Shown here: in pieces, positions 1-8,722 of the stretch | How the letters are laid out: every line of letters begins with the position of its first letter | Position numbering within the stretch: position 1 is the first letter of the stretch | Assembly: GCA_944321685.1 (NCBI GenBank) | Contig: CALUMH010000020.1 | Location: 1-52,036, forward strand | Source: an uncultured Muribaculaceae bacterium | GTDB lineage: Bacteria; Bacteroidota; Bacteroidia; Bacteroidales; Muribaculaceae | DNA: 52,036 nt | Direction: 5' to 3' | The notes under the pieces: model-generated | Told to the model about the DNA's origin: nothing | The model's database searches: none | What the model saw: only the letters and a program-made list of their open reading frames with translations | Made by a program: the position numbers and the translations under genes

Positions 1-2
1 TG

Positions 3-35
3 CAAAGGTACTACCATTTTTCCCTTAAAACCAAA
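3..35 (-). promoter_or_regulatory. Leftward Bacteroidetes-type promoter
   Basis: On the minus strand TTTG (35-32), a 21-nt spacer and TACCTTTG (10-3) match the Bacteroidetes -33/-7 consensus. It would drive a gene lying to the left of the window. Confidence 0.5.
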
Positions 36-381
36 TTTTTCCCAAACTTTTTTCAGAAAAAATTTACACTTTTTCACTAACTGCCTGCACCACAACACCA
101 TGTAATCACAAAAATTTTTCCCGTTTTTATGCCATAAAACATATTTACACTCCTCCGGAAACACAATCCCCCCAAATATAGCACAAAACCGTTAACTGTA
201 TTTAACAAACAAGACGCCAAAAATCACCTCATTACAACACCAATATCATATCAAACATAATCCTCAAACAATTTAATTCATATATAATATGCAAAACGCA
301 ACATTTCCGCTACAATAAAACAGCAGTACGCAAGCGTTACATTTTACAATTATTTTCTTCTTTATTTTCGCAAATTTGCGT

Positions 382-389
382 TAACTTTG
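382..389 (+). promoter_or_regulatory. -7 promoter box of the GlmU-like gene
   Basis: TAACTTTG fits TAnnTTTG and sits 68 nt before the ATG at 457. No convincing -33 TTTG is visible at the expected distance. A 12-bp palindrome at 369-380 abuts the box and could be an operator. Confidence 0.5.
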
Positions 390-456
390 CGCCGAAAGCA
401 CGAAGAATAAACAAATTCTTCGCCCTCTCCACAAATACCTAAATTCAATTTATTTT

Positions 457-1656
457 ATGAAGAATATTATCATCTTTGACGACCCGGCAATGCACATGAA
501 CCTGCTGCCGATCACCTACACAAGACCGATATCCTATATCAGGGTTGGTATAACCACAATTTACGAAAAATGGCAGTATTTCATCAAAGATGCCGAATTC
601 AGTTCACTTGTCGATCCATATCTGATGAAGAAATTCCCGACAACAATAACTGATGAAAACTACTTTATTGCAGGTCACATATACCCATGCGACACATTAG
701 TTGAAGCCATTTTTAACCTTGACAAAGGAGCTGCCTTATTGTCTCCATCGAAACAACTGATAGCATTCAGGGGCACAATGGAAGACTTTGACAAAAAACA
801 ATTTGCATCAACAGCAACCTACAACGAAGAACCAAAGCAGTTGCACTGGCTGTATGACATATTCCTGCATAACGACGAACAATTACGTCTCGACTTCCAT
901 CGTCTTGCTTCAGGACGCAAATCACAATCACTAAGCCCGACCAATCGCTTAATCGGCGACCACGAATTTGATGACGGTTCGTCGAAATACTTCATAGAAG
1001 AAGGAGCCAGCATAGAAGGAGCCATAATCAACGTGACAAACGGCCCGATATACATCGGGAAAGATGCCACAATAATGGAAGGCTCATGCATTCGCGCCCC
1101 ATTCGCTGCTTGCGAACACAGCCAAGTCAACATGGGAGCAAAAATATATGGAGCGACCACACTCGGGCCTTATTGCAAAGTAGGCGGAGAGCTCAACAAC
1201 GTGGTAATGATAGGTTACAGCAACAAAGCCCACGACGGCTTCCTTGGCAACGCAGTGATAGGGGAATGGTGCAACATAGGAGGCGGCACAACGGCATCGA
1301 ACCTGAAGAACGACTACACCGAAATTAAATTGTGGAACTATCCTGCCCACCGCTTCCTTAAAACCGGGCTACAGTTCTGCGGCCTAATAATGGGCGACCA
1401 TTCCAAAGCAGGTATTAATTGTATGTTCAACACCGCCACAGTGATAGGTGTAGGTGTCAATATCCACGGGGCAGGTTTCCCACGCAATTTCGTGGCATCG
1501 TTCTCCGAAGGCTCCACTGCGGGTTTCACCGATGTATCGATGACAAAATTCTTCGACACTGCCCGCCGGGTAATGGCTCGCCGCCATGTGGAACTTAGCG
1601 ACATCGACAAAGAGATATTCCTCGCCGTACAATCCATAGCCGAAACCTACAAATAA
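457..1656 (+). CDS. GlmU-like sugar nucleotidyltransferase / acetyltransferase (Bacteroidetes type)
   Basis: This 399-residue protein matches the Bacteroidetes two-domain GlmU-like family, thought to supply UDP-GlcNAc for peptidoglycan and lipid A. The N-terminal half (about 1-185) starts with the family's hallmark MNLLPITYTRPISYIRVG. The C-terminal half (about 190-370) is a left-handed beta helix with hexapeptide repeats such as GPIYIGKDATI, typical of acetyl or acyl transferases. It differs from E. coli GlmU in lacking the LAAGxGTRM start of the pyrophosphorylase domain, so its substrate is known only by family. The gene stands alone on the plus strand, with a -7 box upstream and a strong terminator 19 nt after the stop. 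Confidence 0.85.
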   Translation: MKNIIIFDDPAMHMNLLPITYTRPISYIRVGITTIYEKWQYFIKDAEFSSLVDPYLMKKFPTTITDENYFIAGHIYPCDTLVEAIFNLDKGAALLSPSKQLIAFRGTMEDFDKKQFASTATYNEEPKQLHWLYDIFLHNDEQLRLDFHRLASGRKSQSLSPTNRLIGDHEFDDGSSKYFIEEGASIEGAIINVTNGPIYIGKDATIMEGSCIRAPFAACEHSQVNMGAKIYGATTLGPYCKVGGELNNVVMIGYSNKAHDGFLGNAVIGEWCNIGGGTTASNLKNDYTEIKLWNYPAHRFLKTGLQFCGLIMGDHSKAGINCMFNTATVIGVGVNIHGAGFPRNFVASFSEGSTAGFTDVSMTKFFDTARRVMARRHVELSDIDKEIFLAVQSIAETYK

Positions 1657-1674
1657 AACTGTATTATAAAAGAA

Positions 1675-1716
1675 AACGCCGTCGCCCATGAGGACAACCT
1701 GCATGACGACGGCGTT
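1675..1716. terminator. Bidirectional terminator between convergent genes
   Basis: AACGCCGTCG (1675-1684) pairs with CGACGGCGTT (1707-1716). Inside this, CATGAGG and CCTGCATG extend the stem to an ACAA loop. AT-rich tracts flank both sides. It separates the GlmU-like gene from the convergent nitroreductase gene. Confidence 0.8.
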
Positions 1717-1742
1717 AATTTATGCAATTACTCAATTACCTA

Positions 1743-2702
1743 TCAAGTCACAGACTTAAATTTCTTGAACTCGGCAAGTGGCCGGCGACGGGAATAAGCC
1801 AGTGGCGGTGCGGAATGACCTATGCGCAACAGCACTTGCAGACGGCATGGCAAATCCAAATGCGAAGCCAATCCGGTTGCAACACTCTCCACTTCACACG
1901 GTTGACCGATGAAAGCACAAGCTACATCGTGCATAGTGGCCGTAAGCAAAAAGCGCTGAAGGTTGCGACCACATTGTATGCGACCGGCAATATCATCAGG
2001 AGCATAAAACGCTGCCACAGCCGGCGAAGACATGAGTTTGCGTATATCTCCCCTGCTCTGAATCGAGGCTCGCAAAGCCAACGAGGTTGCTATGCGCGAC
2101 ACCCATGCAGGCATATCGGGAATACCGAGCACGTCATTCCCAAGCCCATCCATAAAATTATCGGACTCCCGACGATTGTATCTTATACACTCCAAAAGTT
2201 CGTCTTTGCTCCGGCTATTTCCGTAAATCACTTTATCGGCCTCGATTATACCATTTTTCACCACCTCAAATTGCATAGAGCCTCGCATATAAATATCAGC
2301 TCCGCAAACCGAAAGCAAATCAATCACCGAACGAGGTATTTCAGTTCCGTCATACTTGTTGCGATTCGTGTGCCTACGCTCAATTGCCTGTACCAGTAAC
2401 GACGGAACGACATTACCGTCACACTTGAAAAATACTTCTACACCACTACCATCGCCACGAACACGCACCTCGGCCGACAAACCAAAACGGGTGGCGGCCA
2501 CGCACATATTCTCAACGGCACACCCAACAGATATATATAATTCCCTGTCTTGCGGGTCAAGCACCGGAAGACGGCGTGAAACATCGGGCTCCACAAGAAT
2601 GCCATCGCCGGGCAACTCACTGAAAAGCCAAGGTTGCACATTGTGCCCCGAAGGAGCTTTGATTGCTGCATCGAGCAAACTGTCAACAATCACATTGTCC
2701 AT
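1743..2702 (-). CDS. Acg-like nitroreductase-family protein
   Basis: This 319-residue protein belongs to the FMN-binding nitroreductase fold. The start DSLLDAAIKAPSGHNVQPW is the N-terminal signature of that fold. The repeated two-domain look (a second nitroreductase-like stretch after about residue 180, ending in QVLLRIGHSAPP) and the length well above the usual 200 residues point to the Acg subgroup. Such proteins bind FMN, but many have no proven substrate. No signal peptide is seen. It is the last gene of the coaX operon, starting 8 nt after the lptC stop; the grouping looks like co-transcription rather than pathway. Confidence 0.75.
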   Translation of the reverse strand: MDNVIVDSLLDAAIKAPSGHNVQPWLFSELPGDGILVEPDVSRRLPVLDPQDRELYISVGCAVENMCVAATRFGLSAEVRVRGDGSGVEVFFKCDGNVVPSLLVQAIERRHTNRNKYDGTEIPRSVIDLLSVCGADIYMRGSMQFEVVKNGIIEADKVIYGNSRSKDELLECIRYNRRESDNFMDGLGNDVLGIPDMPAWVSRIATSLALRASIQSRGDIRKLMSSPAVAAFYAPDDIAGRIQCGRNLQRFLLTATMHDVACAFIGQPCEVESVATGLASHLDLPCRLQVLLRIGHSAPPLAYSRRRPLAEFKKFKSVT

Positions 2703-2710
2703 CGAAATTT

Positions 2711-3328
2711 CTAATTATCGGCAACCAAAGTATCAACTTGCGCACTGTCGGCTGCCACCGAATCGCGGCGTTGCTTGTTCTTCTGTTCCATAGGGAAAAT
2801 ACCACTCACGCTGTCAAGTGTATAAGTAGTCATGCGGTCATTCGACACGAAACCATATCCTTCAATAATGCGGTCGGTTTTCTCAATATGCACAAACGAG
2901 TCGGAATAAATCTCATTACGCCGTTGTGAATAAAACAACTGATTAGTGAGAATAAGTTCACGACGCGCCGTCTCTATGTTAACATTACCATCAAGCCGCC
3001 ATAACTGGTCGTTCTTGAAATAAGTAGCCGAATCGCAAATAATTGAAGCAACCACATCAAACACCGAATCAAACTGTTCAAGCAACAATCCGTCGGGGAA
3101 ACGCCAAAACGGTTTTTTAGCTTCCTCATACATAAGCCACGTCTGCGCCGTGATGCGATACTTGGTTATACCCGAGTCGCTCACAAGAGTGCGCACACTG
3201 TCGGTTGCCATGGTGGGAGTCGTTTCCGGGTCGGTAGCGTGTTCCACCACGCTCTTTACTTCGTCGCGGCAAGCAATTAAAATGAAACAAGCGACAAATA
3301 CAAAAAATATGTTACGGGCTTTTTCCAA
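2711..3328 (-). CDS. lptC: LPS export periplasmic lipoprotein LptC
   Basis: A 205-residue protein with an N-terminal hydrophobic stretch ending in LIAC, a lipobox. The core SGITKYRITAQTWLMYEEAKK, read to WRFPDGLLLEQFD, is the LptC pattern of beta-jellyroll strands. LptC hands lipopolysaccharide from the LptBFG inner-membrane transporter to LptA. The length agrees with the family. The only start that keeps the signal segment is a TTG at 3326-3328, 31 nt after the stop of the upstream outer-membrane protein gene, so this gene probably uses a rare start codon. It is in the coaX operon, a common Bacteroidales arrangement. Confidence 0.85.
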   Translation of the reverse strand: MEKARNIFFVFVACFILIACRDEVKSVVEHATDPETTPTMATDSVRTLVSDSGITKYRITAQTWLMYEEAKKPFWRFPDGLLLEQFDSVFDVVASIICDSATYFKNDQLWRLDGNVNIETARRELILTNQLFYSQRRNEIYSDSFVHIEKTDRIIEGYGFVSNDRMTTYTLDSVSGIFPMEQKNKQRRDSVAADSAQVDTLVADN

Positions 3329-3359
3329 TATGGTTATCGTCAGGCCTGTTTATGCATCA

Positions 3360-4616
3360 TCACTTTATCTTGTTCTGCCAGAACCACATCTCGTTGAAAT
3401 TAATTCCCACCGTGATGTTGAAGTAATTCTCCGAAATGAGATTATCGGGATAAGCAGCCCTATGCTTGTATTCAAAACCGATGTTGATAACCGTCTTGCT
3501 TGACGGAGCAGGCAAGCCGAAGCCCACCGACACGCCATAATCGCGCACATTGTTACCAAGCACCTTTATATAATCATGATTAAAATGTCCACCCACACGA
3601 TAAGTCATGCGCTGCAAATAATTGCCACGCACATTGGGCGTGAATGAAGCCCCCGCGGCAATTTTCCAACGGTTGTCATACACCACATTCTCGAAATTCG
3701 CCAAATTTTCATATTTGGCATCGGCCCAATTCTGATAAGTGAAATCGGCAGCCACGGTCAAGCGGTTATCAAGGTTCCACACCACACCGCCGCCATATGT
3801 CGCCGGAGAGGAAAAGCGATCCTTCATCGACACATTGCTCACGGTATCAATGTCCGAGCTGTTGTTAACATCATACATACAAGCAAGCGCCGTACCATGG
3901 AACGACTTTTGGGGAATATATACGGCACCAAGCGTAAGGCTGTTGCGCTCATTCAAATCGATGGTGTATTGAGCACCAAACTGTATCCCCCAGTCGCGTA
4001 TTTCAAGTTTACGCTCATAAAGCGACTGAAGAGTATTGCCGTCACTTGAAGAAGATGCATACGTGTCATGAGTTATCGAACCGAAATTATACGACACATT
4101 GGCACCAATCGAAAAATTCTTGAACGGCATATAAGAAAGGCCCAAATACAACATATTTATGCCTCCCGAACCGCCACGCGAGTCACCTTCGCCATCGGTA
4201 GAAGAGCCAAACGAATAGCCCACCGACGAATAAGGAATGAGACCTATACTACCGCCGACAGTCTTGCTCAACGGAAATTGCATGGTCACATAATCAAGCC
4301 CACCGCCAAAATTTGTGCCGCTATTGCCATTCTCGCTCATCTTCAACCCGGTAAAATCGAGACCGAAATCAAGTAAAAAAGTCAACGAGTCGCAATGGGC
4401 ATACGATGCGGGGTTCTTGACATTGATTTGCCGCCCGTTGTTCATCGCATATCCCACACCTCCCATGGAACGCTGCGCGCCCGAAGTGTAATCGCTCAAC
4501 GAGCCCAAGCCAAACATCGAATAAGGGCTTGACTCGCCGTTTTGCGCCAATGCGGCAGCCGTGAACAACGGCAACAGCAAGGCAATGGCCATAAGCAATC
4601 TGTTATATGTTCTCAT
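3360..4616 (-). CDS. Outer-membrane beta-barrel protein (FadL/OmpP1-like)
   Basis: This 418-residue protein has a clear signal peptide, with cleavage after TAAALA before QNGESSPYSMFGLG. The rest consists of alternating amphipathic strands, for example FSIGANVSYNFGS and LTVAADFTYQNWADAKY, ending in VGINFNEMWFWQNKIK. The opening (SPYSMFGLGSLSD, AQRSMGGVGYAM, NPASYA) resembles FadL/OmpP1-type barrels and PorV-like proteins of Bacteroidetes. The cargo is unknown. The gene overlaps the end of coaX by 14 nt and precedes lptC, so it is co-expressed with envelope functions. Confidence 0.75.
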   Translation of the reverse strand: MRTYNRLLMAIALLLPLFTAAALAQNGESSPYSMFGLGSLSDYTSGAQRSMGGVGYAMNNGRQINVKNPASYAHCDSLTFLLDFGLDFTGLKMSENGNSGTNFGGGLDYVTMQFPLSKTVGGSIGLIPYSSVGYSFGSSTDGEGDSRGGSGGINMLYLGLSYMPFKNFSIGANVSYNFGSITHDTYASSSSDGNTLQSLYERKLEIRDWGIQFGAQYTIDLNERNSLTLGAVYIPQKSFHGTALACMYDVNNSSDIDTVSNVSMKDRFSSPATYGGGVVWNLDNRLTVAADFTYQNWADAKYENLANFENVVYDNRWKIAAGASFTPNVRGNYLQRMTYRVGGHFNHDYIKVLGNNVRDYGVSVGFGLPAPSSKTVINIGFEYKHRAAYPDNLISENYFNITVGINFNEMWFWQNKIK

Positions 4617-5337
4617 TATATGATAATATTCTGTTTAGTCCTATCGAAAGCAAGTTATCGACAACCATCACTTTACGCGACACCTGCGAGGCAAGGAACT
4701 TGCAATCGCCGCCGGTGAATATCACCGCCAGCCCGTCACCCATGCGGGTCGCAATCTTGTCGATGTAACTTTCTATTTCCGACACCAATCCGCCCACGAC
4801 CCCGGCTCGAATGGCAGTCACGGTGTCGTGTCCTATCAACGGCACTTCACCCGAGCAATCGACCAACGGCAGACGGCTGGTATAATTATTCAACGCCTCA
4901 AAGCGCATATGCAATCCCGGCGAAATATTACCGCCAAGGAAACGGCAATCGGCTGTCACTATGTCGAGCGTCACGGCGGTTCCTGCATCCACTATCAGCA
5001 CATCATGCCCCGGCGCACAAGTAGTTGCACCCACTGCAGCCGCGATGCGGTCGTGCCCAAGCGTGTGCGGAGTGTCATACTCTATCGTCACCGGCAACGG
5101 TGTGTTTTCATCAAGGCAGATGAAACGTTTCACCCGCTTGCGCAACAATTCCATGATGCGGGCGTCGGGTTTACGCACAACCGACGAATAAGCGGCTGCC
5201 CCGACATCATACACCTTGATTATGCGAGCCAAAGCCGATATCGACAACAAATCGAACCGTGCGACAGCCACAATGTCGTTGCCATCAAACACCGACACCT
5301 TGGCCGACGAATTACCTTGATCGATAGTGAGATTCAT
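4603..5337 (-). CDS. coaX: Type III pantothenate kinase CoaX
   Basis: CoaX phosphorylates pantothenate in the first step of coenzyme A synthesis. The 244-residue product begins MNLTIDQGNSSAKVSVFDG, whose DxGNS is the type III phosphate-binding motif. TLGHDRIAAAVGA (PHTLGxDR-type) and VDAGTAVTLD are the other ASKHA-fold motifs, and FTGGDC lies near the C terminus. The ATG at 5335-5337 is chosen because the 24 codons upstream of it are unlike the family. The 3' end overlaps the next gene by 14 nt, so translation is probably coupled. It is the first gene of the operon coaX - barrel - lptC - nitroreductase. Confidence 0.93.
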   Translation of the reverse strand: MNLTIDQGNSSAKVSVFDGNDIVAVARFDLLSISALARIIKVYDVGAAAYSSVVRKPDARIMELLRKRVKRFICLDENTPLPVTIEYDTPHTLGHDRIAAAVGATTCAPGHDVLIVDAGTAVTLDIVTADCRFLGGNISPGLHMRFEALNNYTSRLPLVDCSGEVPLIGHDTVTAIRAGVVGGLVSEIESYIDKIATRMGDGLAVIFTGGDCKFLASQVSRKVMVVDNLLSIGLNRILSYNENI

Positions 5338-5406
5338 ACAAAACCGTTTCTCTTGAAAACCGCACGGCAACTGCCTTTGACAACTTGCCCCGGCGGCATC
5401 TTGGCG

Positions 5407-5414
5407 CAAAATTA
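5407..5414 (-). promoter_or_regulatory. -7 box of the coaX operon
   Basis: On the minus strand TAATTTTG matches TAnnTTTG, about 70 nt before the coaX ATG. No good -33 element is seen at the usual spacing. Confidence 0.5.
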
Positions 5415-5510
5415 CAAATTACACGGCAATTGTGGTTAATGTTTGCTATTTTTTAGCATTTTGCGTGGCACAAAAGTGCTTTTTTGACGACATTGCCACA
5501 TTTCGCACTG

Positions 5511-5906
5511 TTATTTGTTTAATTTCCTTTTCAATTCTTTCTTTTCTTCATGCCCTATCATAAAGGCCGTATAAATTTGCAATGCTGCACCGGCCATCAA
5601 GAACCCCAGCCAGTCATACCCCGTGGCATATGGGAAAAAGTGCAACTCGGCCGAAAATTTCAGATAAGCCGACAGGCAGTAACATATGGCCGACACCGTG
5701 GAAATGCGGTAAAGCCGTTTTATGCGCAAGTTGCTGCCGGGGTACTTATCGAGAATGCGCACCACCAACGTCGCCACCGCACCGGCAGCAAACACATAGT
5801 TGAGCCACGGCTGGCGGAAAAGCAGCAGGTTAAGCAACACGGGTATCATAATCATGAGCATGGCCACAGAAAGCACAATACCCAAAATTTTAGTCTTTTG
5901 ATCCAT
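5511..5906 (-). CDS. Small four-helix inner-membrane protein of unknown function
   Basis: This 131-residue protein has four predicted membrane segments: about 8-30 (ILGIVLSVAMLMIMIPVLLN), 36-53, 68-86 and 98-115. A charged C-terminal tail, EEKKELKRKLNK, is likely cytosolic. I do not recognise a family. It lies 14 nt downstream of the FtsB/DivIC-like gene and is probably co-transcribed with it and the MATE gene. Because the context is mixed, no function is assigned. Confidence 0.7.
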   Translation of the reverse strand: MDQKTKILGIVLSVAMLMIMIPVLLNLLLFRQPWLNYVFAAGAVATLVVRILDKYPGSNLRIKRLYRISTVSAICYCLSAYLKFSAELHFFPYATGYDWLGFLMAGAALQIYTAFMIGHEEKKELKRKLNK

Positions 5907-5920
5907 TTCTTTTTATCCAG

Positions 5921-6241
5921 TTATTTAATATCGGTGACAAAAACCTCCTCGTTATCGCGCTTCATGCCATATTGCTCGCGAGCTATTTTCTCAAGCGTCT
6001 CGGGGTCGGTATTCAATTCTCCCGCCTTACGCGCATAAAATGCCGCCGAATCGCCATACTGCTTTATTTCGCTCTCAAGCCTGCCGATTCGTTCCCGGTA
6101 ACCGATGCGCTTGATATAGCTGTTATCGCCCCACACAATCGAGAAAAGTATCGCTCCCACTACAATCAACAGAGGCAAATTGAACAATACCCTGACCCAC
6201 ATGGGGCGGTCGGCTGAAGAGTTGGTTGATTTGTCTGCCAT
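5921..6241 (-). CDS. FtsB/DivIC-family septum formation initiator protein
   Basis: A 106-residue single-pass protein: a short cytosolic N terminus, one membrane helix (VLFNLPLLIVVGAILFSIVW), then a coiled coil (RERIGRLESEIKQYGDSAAF) and a short conserved end (LNTDPETLEKIAREQYGMKR). This is the FtsB/DivIC architecture, in which the protein joins FtsL and FtsQ/DivIB at the septum. In the family the phrase ExIAREQYxM is highly conserved. The ATG at 6239-6241 is chosen because the 16 codons upstream would add a stretch atypical for the family. It is flanked by the MATE gene and the small membrane protein gene. Confidence 0.88.
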   Translation of the reverse strand: MADKSTNSSADRPMWVRVLFNLPLLIVVGAILFSIVWGDNSYIKRIGYRERIGRLESEIKQYGDSAAFYARKAGELNTDPETLEKIAREQYGMKRDNEEVFVTDIK

Positions 6242-6337
6242 GAAAATTAATCGAATAATACCAATGCAAAGTAACAAATTAAATTCCAAAGCGCAAAATA
6301 AAAGCCCGGCAGTACACCCTCCTCGGCTACGACCGTT

Positions 6338-7669
6338 CTATATGCGCTTGCCTATCCAACGACCGCTATACAGGTAAATTGCGCAAAACAAGGTGATTAT
6401 TACGCTATACACGTGTTCGGCAGTCCAGCACACGGCCACATCCAACCGCAACCAACCGATTATCACGGCACAATAAGCCACGTATAAGACAAGCGTGCTC
6501 AATTCAAGCAAAAACGCCGTGCGCGTGTTACCGGTACCCGAAATCGACTGGAAAAACACTTGTGCAGGAACCGTGAACAAATAAGACGAACACAACACCC
6601 ACAACGAAGTCACGGCACCTGCCCGCACATTGGGGATATCGGTGTATATGCCCAATATCACATCGGGGAACAACGACAACAGCAGTGCCAATGGAAGAAC
6701 GAATAAATAAGCAAGGCGTATGTGTTGCCAAACAGTGGGTAACACATAATCACCCTTACCTGCGCCTATAAGGTTGCTCACAAGCGAGCTGCACGTAGCG
6801 GCAAATGCCGCTACTACCATGAACAGCAATCCCGATATGCTGCGAATTACATTGGTTATTGCCAACGCTTCCTTGCCAAGGTGCTCGATGAACAAGAAAA
6901 ACAAAAACCACGTTGACAATGAAATAAAACTCTGTATCATAGTCCAGAACGACACAGGGAATATTTTCTTCAAAGTGGCAAAATGAAACGGCGACAACCG
7001 GTTAAGCCCATACTTGCGGCAATCGATGCGGCGAGATGTGTAAACCACAAAGAATATAAGCGAGACCATCTCGGCCAACGACGACCCAAGCGCAGCACCA
7101 CCGATACCCATTGCCGGAACACCCAGTTTGCCGAAAATGAGGATATAGTTAAACACCACATTCGACAACACCATCACAACCGAGTTGAGCGTAAGCGTCT
7201 TGGTCTGAGTGCTACTTATGTAAAACGCACGGAACATAGCCGCAGGAAATGCGAAAAACAACCCGTAAATGCGCCACTGCATATAATCGCAAGCGGCATC
7301 CAATATGTCAGGGTCGGAAATCATGCTGCCCAGTATCGGTTCAGTAAAAACCGTGGTCAAAGTAAATGCCACGGCAGCAAGCGCCATCAGGAAATATATG
7401 CCGTGATAAAACAGTTGCCCCATGCGCCCATACTCCTGCTCGCCATTACGCCGTGCCATAATTATTTGCGCTCCGGTACTGAACCCGAAACCAAGCATGA
7501 AAATCACCACATAATACACCCCGGCAAGGGCCGATGCCCCCAGTTCAACCTCGCCCACGTGCCCCAGGAAAGCAGTGTCGGTGACACCTATCATCTGCTC
7601 CATCACCAGGCTTACAAGGCACGGGTACGCAATCTTCCAAATTTCCTTATTCGTGTAAACAGTTCTCAT
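6338..7669 (-). CDS. MATE-family multidrug efflux transporter
   Basis: A 443-residue polytopic protein with about twelve membrane helices, the standard length for MATE transporters (NorM/DinF), which extrude cationic drugs using a Na+ or H+ gradient. The opening EIWKIAYPCLVSLVMEQMIG then VTDTAFLGHVGEVELGASA is the typical first-helix pattern. MARRNGEQEYGRMGQLFYHG and NLIGAGKGDY are the conserved inter-helix loops of the two halves. The gene starts 45 nt after the terminator of the TPR gene, so it has its own start. The ftsB-like gene follows after 96 nt. Confidence 0.9.
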   Translation of the reverse strand: MRTVYTNKEIWKIAYPCLVSLVMEQMIGVTDTAFLGHVGEVELGASALAGVYYVVIFMLGFGFSTGAQIIMARRNGEQEYGRMGQLFYHGIYFLMALAAVAFTLTTVFTEPILGSMISDPDILDAACDYMQWRIYGLFFAFPAAMFRAFYISSTQTKTLTLNSVVMVLSNVVFNYILIFGKLGVPAMGIGGAALGSSLAEMVSLIFFVVYTSRRIDCRKYGLNRLSPFHFATLKKIFPVSFWTMIQSFISLSTWFLFFLFIEHLGKEALAITNVIRSISGLLFMVVAAFAATCSSLVSNLIGAGKGDYVLPTVWQHIRLAYLFVLPLALLLSLFPDVILGIYTDIPNVRAGAVTSLWVLCSSYLFTVPAQVFFQSISGTGNTRTAFLLELSTLVLYVAYCAVIIGWLRLDVAVCWTAEHVYSVIITLFCAIYLYSGRWIGKRI

Positions 7670-7714
7670 ATAGTCTCATTAAATAGCGTGCCTGAAATTC
7701 CTTCAGCAATAAAA

Positions 7715-7757
7715 ACGATGGCGCAAATTCCACCTCATCGGAATTCTGCGCCATCGT
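7715..7757 (-). terminator. Rho-independent terminator after the TPR gene
   Basis: ACGATGGCGCA (7715-7725) pairs with TGCGCCATCGT (7747-7757), with AATTCC/GGAATT extending the stem inward. On the minus strand the hairpin is followed by TTTTTATT. It ends the transcript of the TPR gene. Confidence 0.85.
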
Positions 7758-7788
7758 GTGATAAGTTATTTTTTTCTAACTTGATTTT

Positions 7789-8463
7789 TTATTTGCCAGC
7801 CATTGCTTTGGCGCGATCAAGGTATTTGTCAACGTCGAAATTGTAATTACGCGAGAATTCGGGATATTTCTCCTTTATCGATTGGAAAATATCGGCTTCG
7901 GCGGCATAATTCTTTTGCTCACGATAAACAGTGGCTTTTTTCACCATGAAAAGCGGAGTATAATAACTGTTGTCGGCCGAAAGGGCTATCGCCTTGTCAT
8001 AAGCCGAAAGAGCCTCATCGAGCTTGCCTGTGTTCACATAGCAGTCTCCAAGCAACGATTGTGATGCCGGACCGATGATTACGCCCTCGGGGTCGAAGTT
8101 GCCGATGTAGCTTATAGCCTCGTCATACTTGCCATCGTTGTAAAGCAAAATGGCTGCGTTCAAGTTGGCACGGTTGGCAACCGAATTGCTGTAACCGTCG
8201 GCAACAGCCATATATTGCACCAGTGCAATCGAATCGTTACCCTGGGCAAGCTGTATATCGGCTTGCGATATTTCACTCTTCGCATCTTCCAATCCCGGAT
8301 TGCGGATACCATATATATAACCAACGATAACGGCAGCAATAACCACAATTGCGCCACACACCCAATAGATATAATTCTTGTTGTTTTCAACCTTTTGTTC
8401 AATCGACGACAGCGACTCATTGAGTTCGTCGATCGAAGTGCGCGTACTTTCTTTCTTAGCCAT
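7789..8463 (-). CDS. Membrane-anchored TPR protein
   Basis: A 224-residue protein with a cytosolic N terminus, one membrane helix (about 32-50, IYWVCGAIVVIAAVIVGYIYG) and a periplasmic domain of tetratricopeptide repeats, for example LNAAILLYNDGKYDEAISYI and LLGDCYVNTGKLDEALSAYD. The layout resembles YfgM, an ancillary SecYEG subunit, but the family is broad and the partner cannot be named. It is a single-gene unit: a promoter at 8514-8521 and a terminator at 7715-7757. Confidence 0.8.
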   Translation of the reverse strand: MAKKESTRTSIDELNESLSSIEQKVENNKNYIYWVCGAIVVIAAVIVGYIYGIRNPGLEDAKSEISQADIQLAQGNDSIALVQYMAVADGYSNSVANRANLNAAILLYNDGKYDEAISYIGNFDPEGVIIGPASQSLLGDCYVNTGKLDEALSAYDKAIALSADNSYYTPLFMVKKATVYREQKNYAAEADIFQSIKEKYPEFSRNYNFDVDKYLDRAKAMAGK

Positions 8464-8513
8464 TTTACTAACTATGATATTTCTTTATTGAATTTATTTC
8501 GATTTTGGATTTG

Positions 8514-8521
8514 CAAAAGTA
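8514..8521 (-). promoter_or_regulatory. -7 box of the TPR gene
   Basis: On the minus strand TACTTTTG matches TAnnTTTG, 50 nt upstream of the ATG. The -33 region is weak. Confidence 0.55.
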
Positions 8522-8587
8522 ATAGTTTTCAGCAAAATAAAAAACACTTTTACCCGTTTTTTAATCCCTTGTAATTTTCGCCGTTGC

Positions 8588-8626
8588 AAAAAATAAAAGC
8601 AGAAATGCACGGTGGTACATTCCTGC
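8588..8626 (-). terminator. Rho-independent terminator after ettA
   Basis: On the minus strand GCAGGAATG pairs with CATTTCTGC (8626-8599), followed by TTTTATTTTTT. A second, weaker hairpin (GCGGTT/AACCGC, about 8652-8676) lies between it and the ettA stop. Confidence 0.75.
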
Positions 8627-8722
8627 CATATTCAAAAAATCATATTACGGCGCGGTTATTATGCCACACAACCGCCTGTAAATCGCAAAATTACATCTTA
8701 TTGCATTGCAATTACACACAAG

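Larger units (their letters stand above)
1..456. other. AT-rich intergenic region between divergent promoters
   Basis: No open reading frame of credible length is visible. The stretch is strongly AT-rich and is bounded by a leftward promoter at 3-35 and a rightward -7 box at 382-389. A perfect 12-bp palindrome, CGCAAATTTGCG, lies at 369-380 immediately before the rightward -7 box, and the hexamer TTTGCG recurs 11 nt later at 386-391. It reads as the shared upstream region of two divergent genes, one of them outside the window. Confidence 0.6.

Noticed and set aside
5338..5409. Longer N terminus for CoaX
   Set aside because: The extra 24 residues are not seen in the family, and the -7 box at 5407-5414 would lie over the start.
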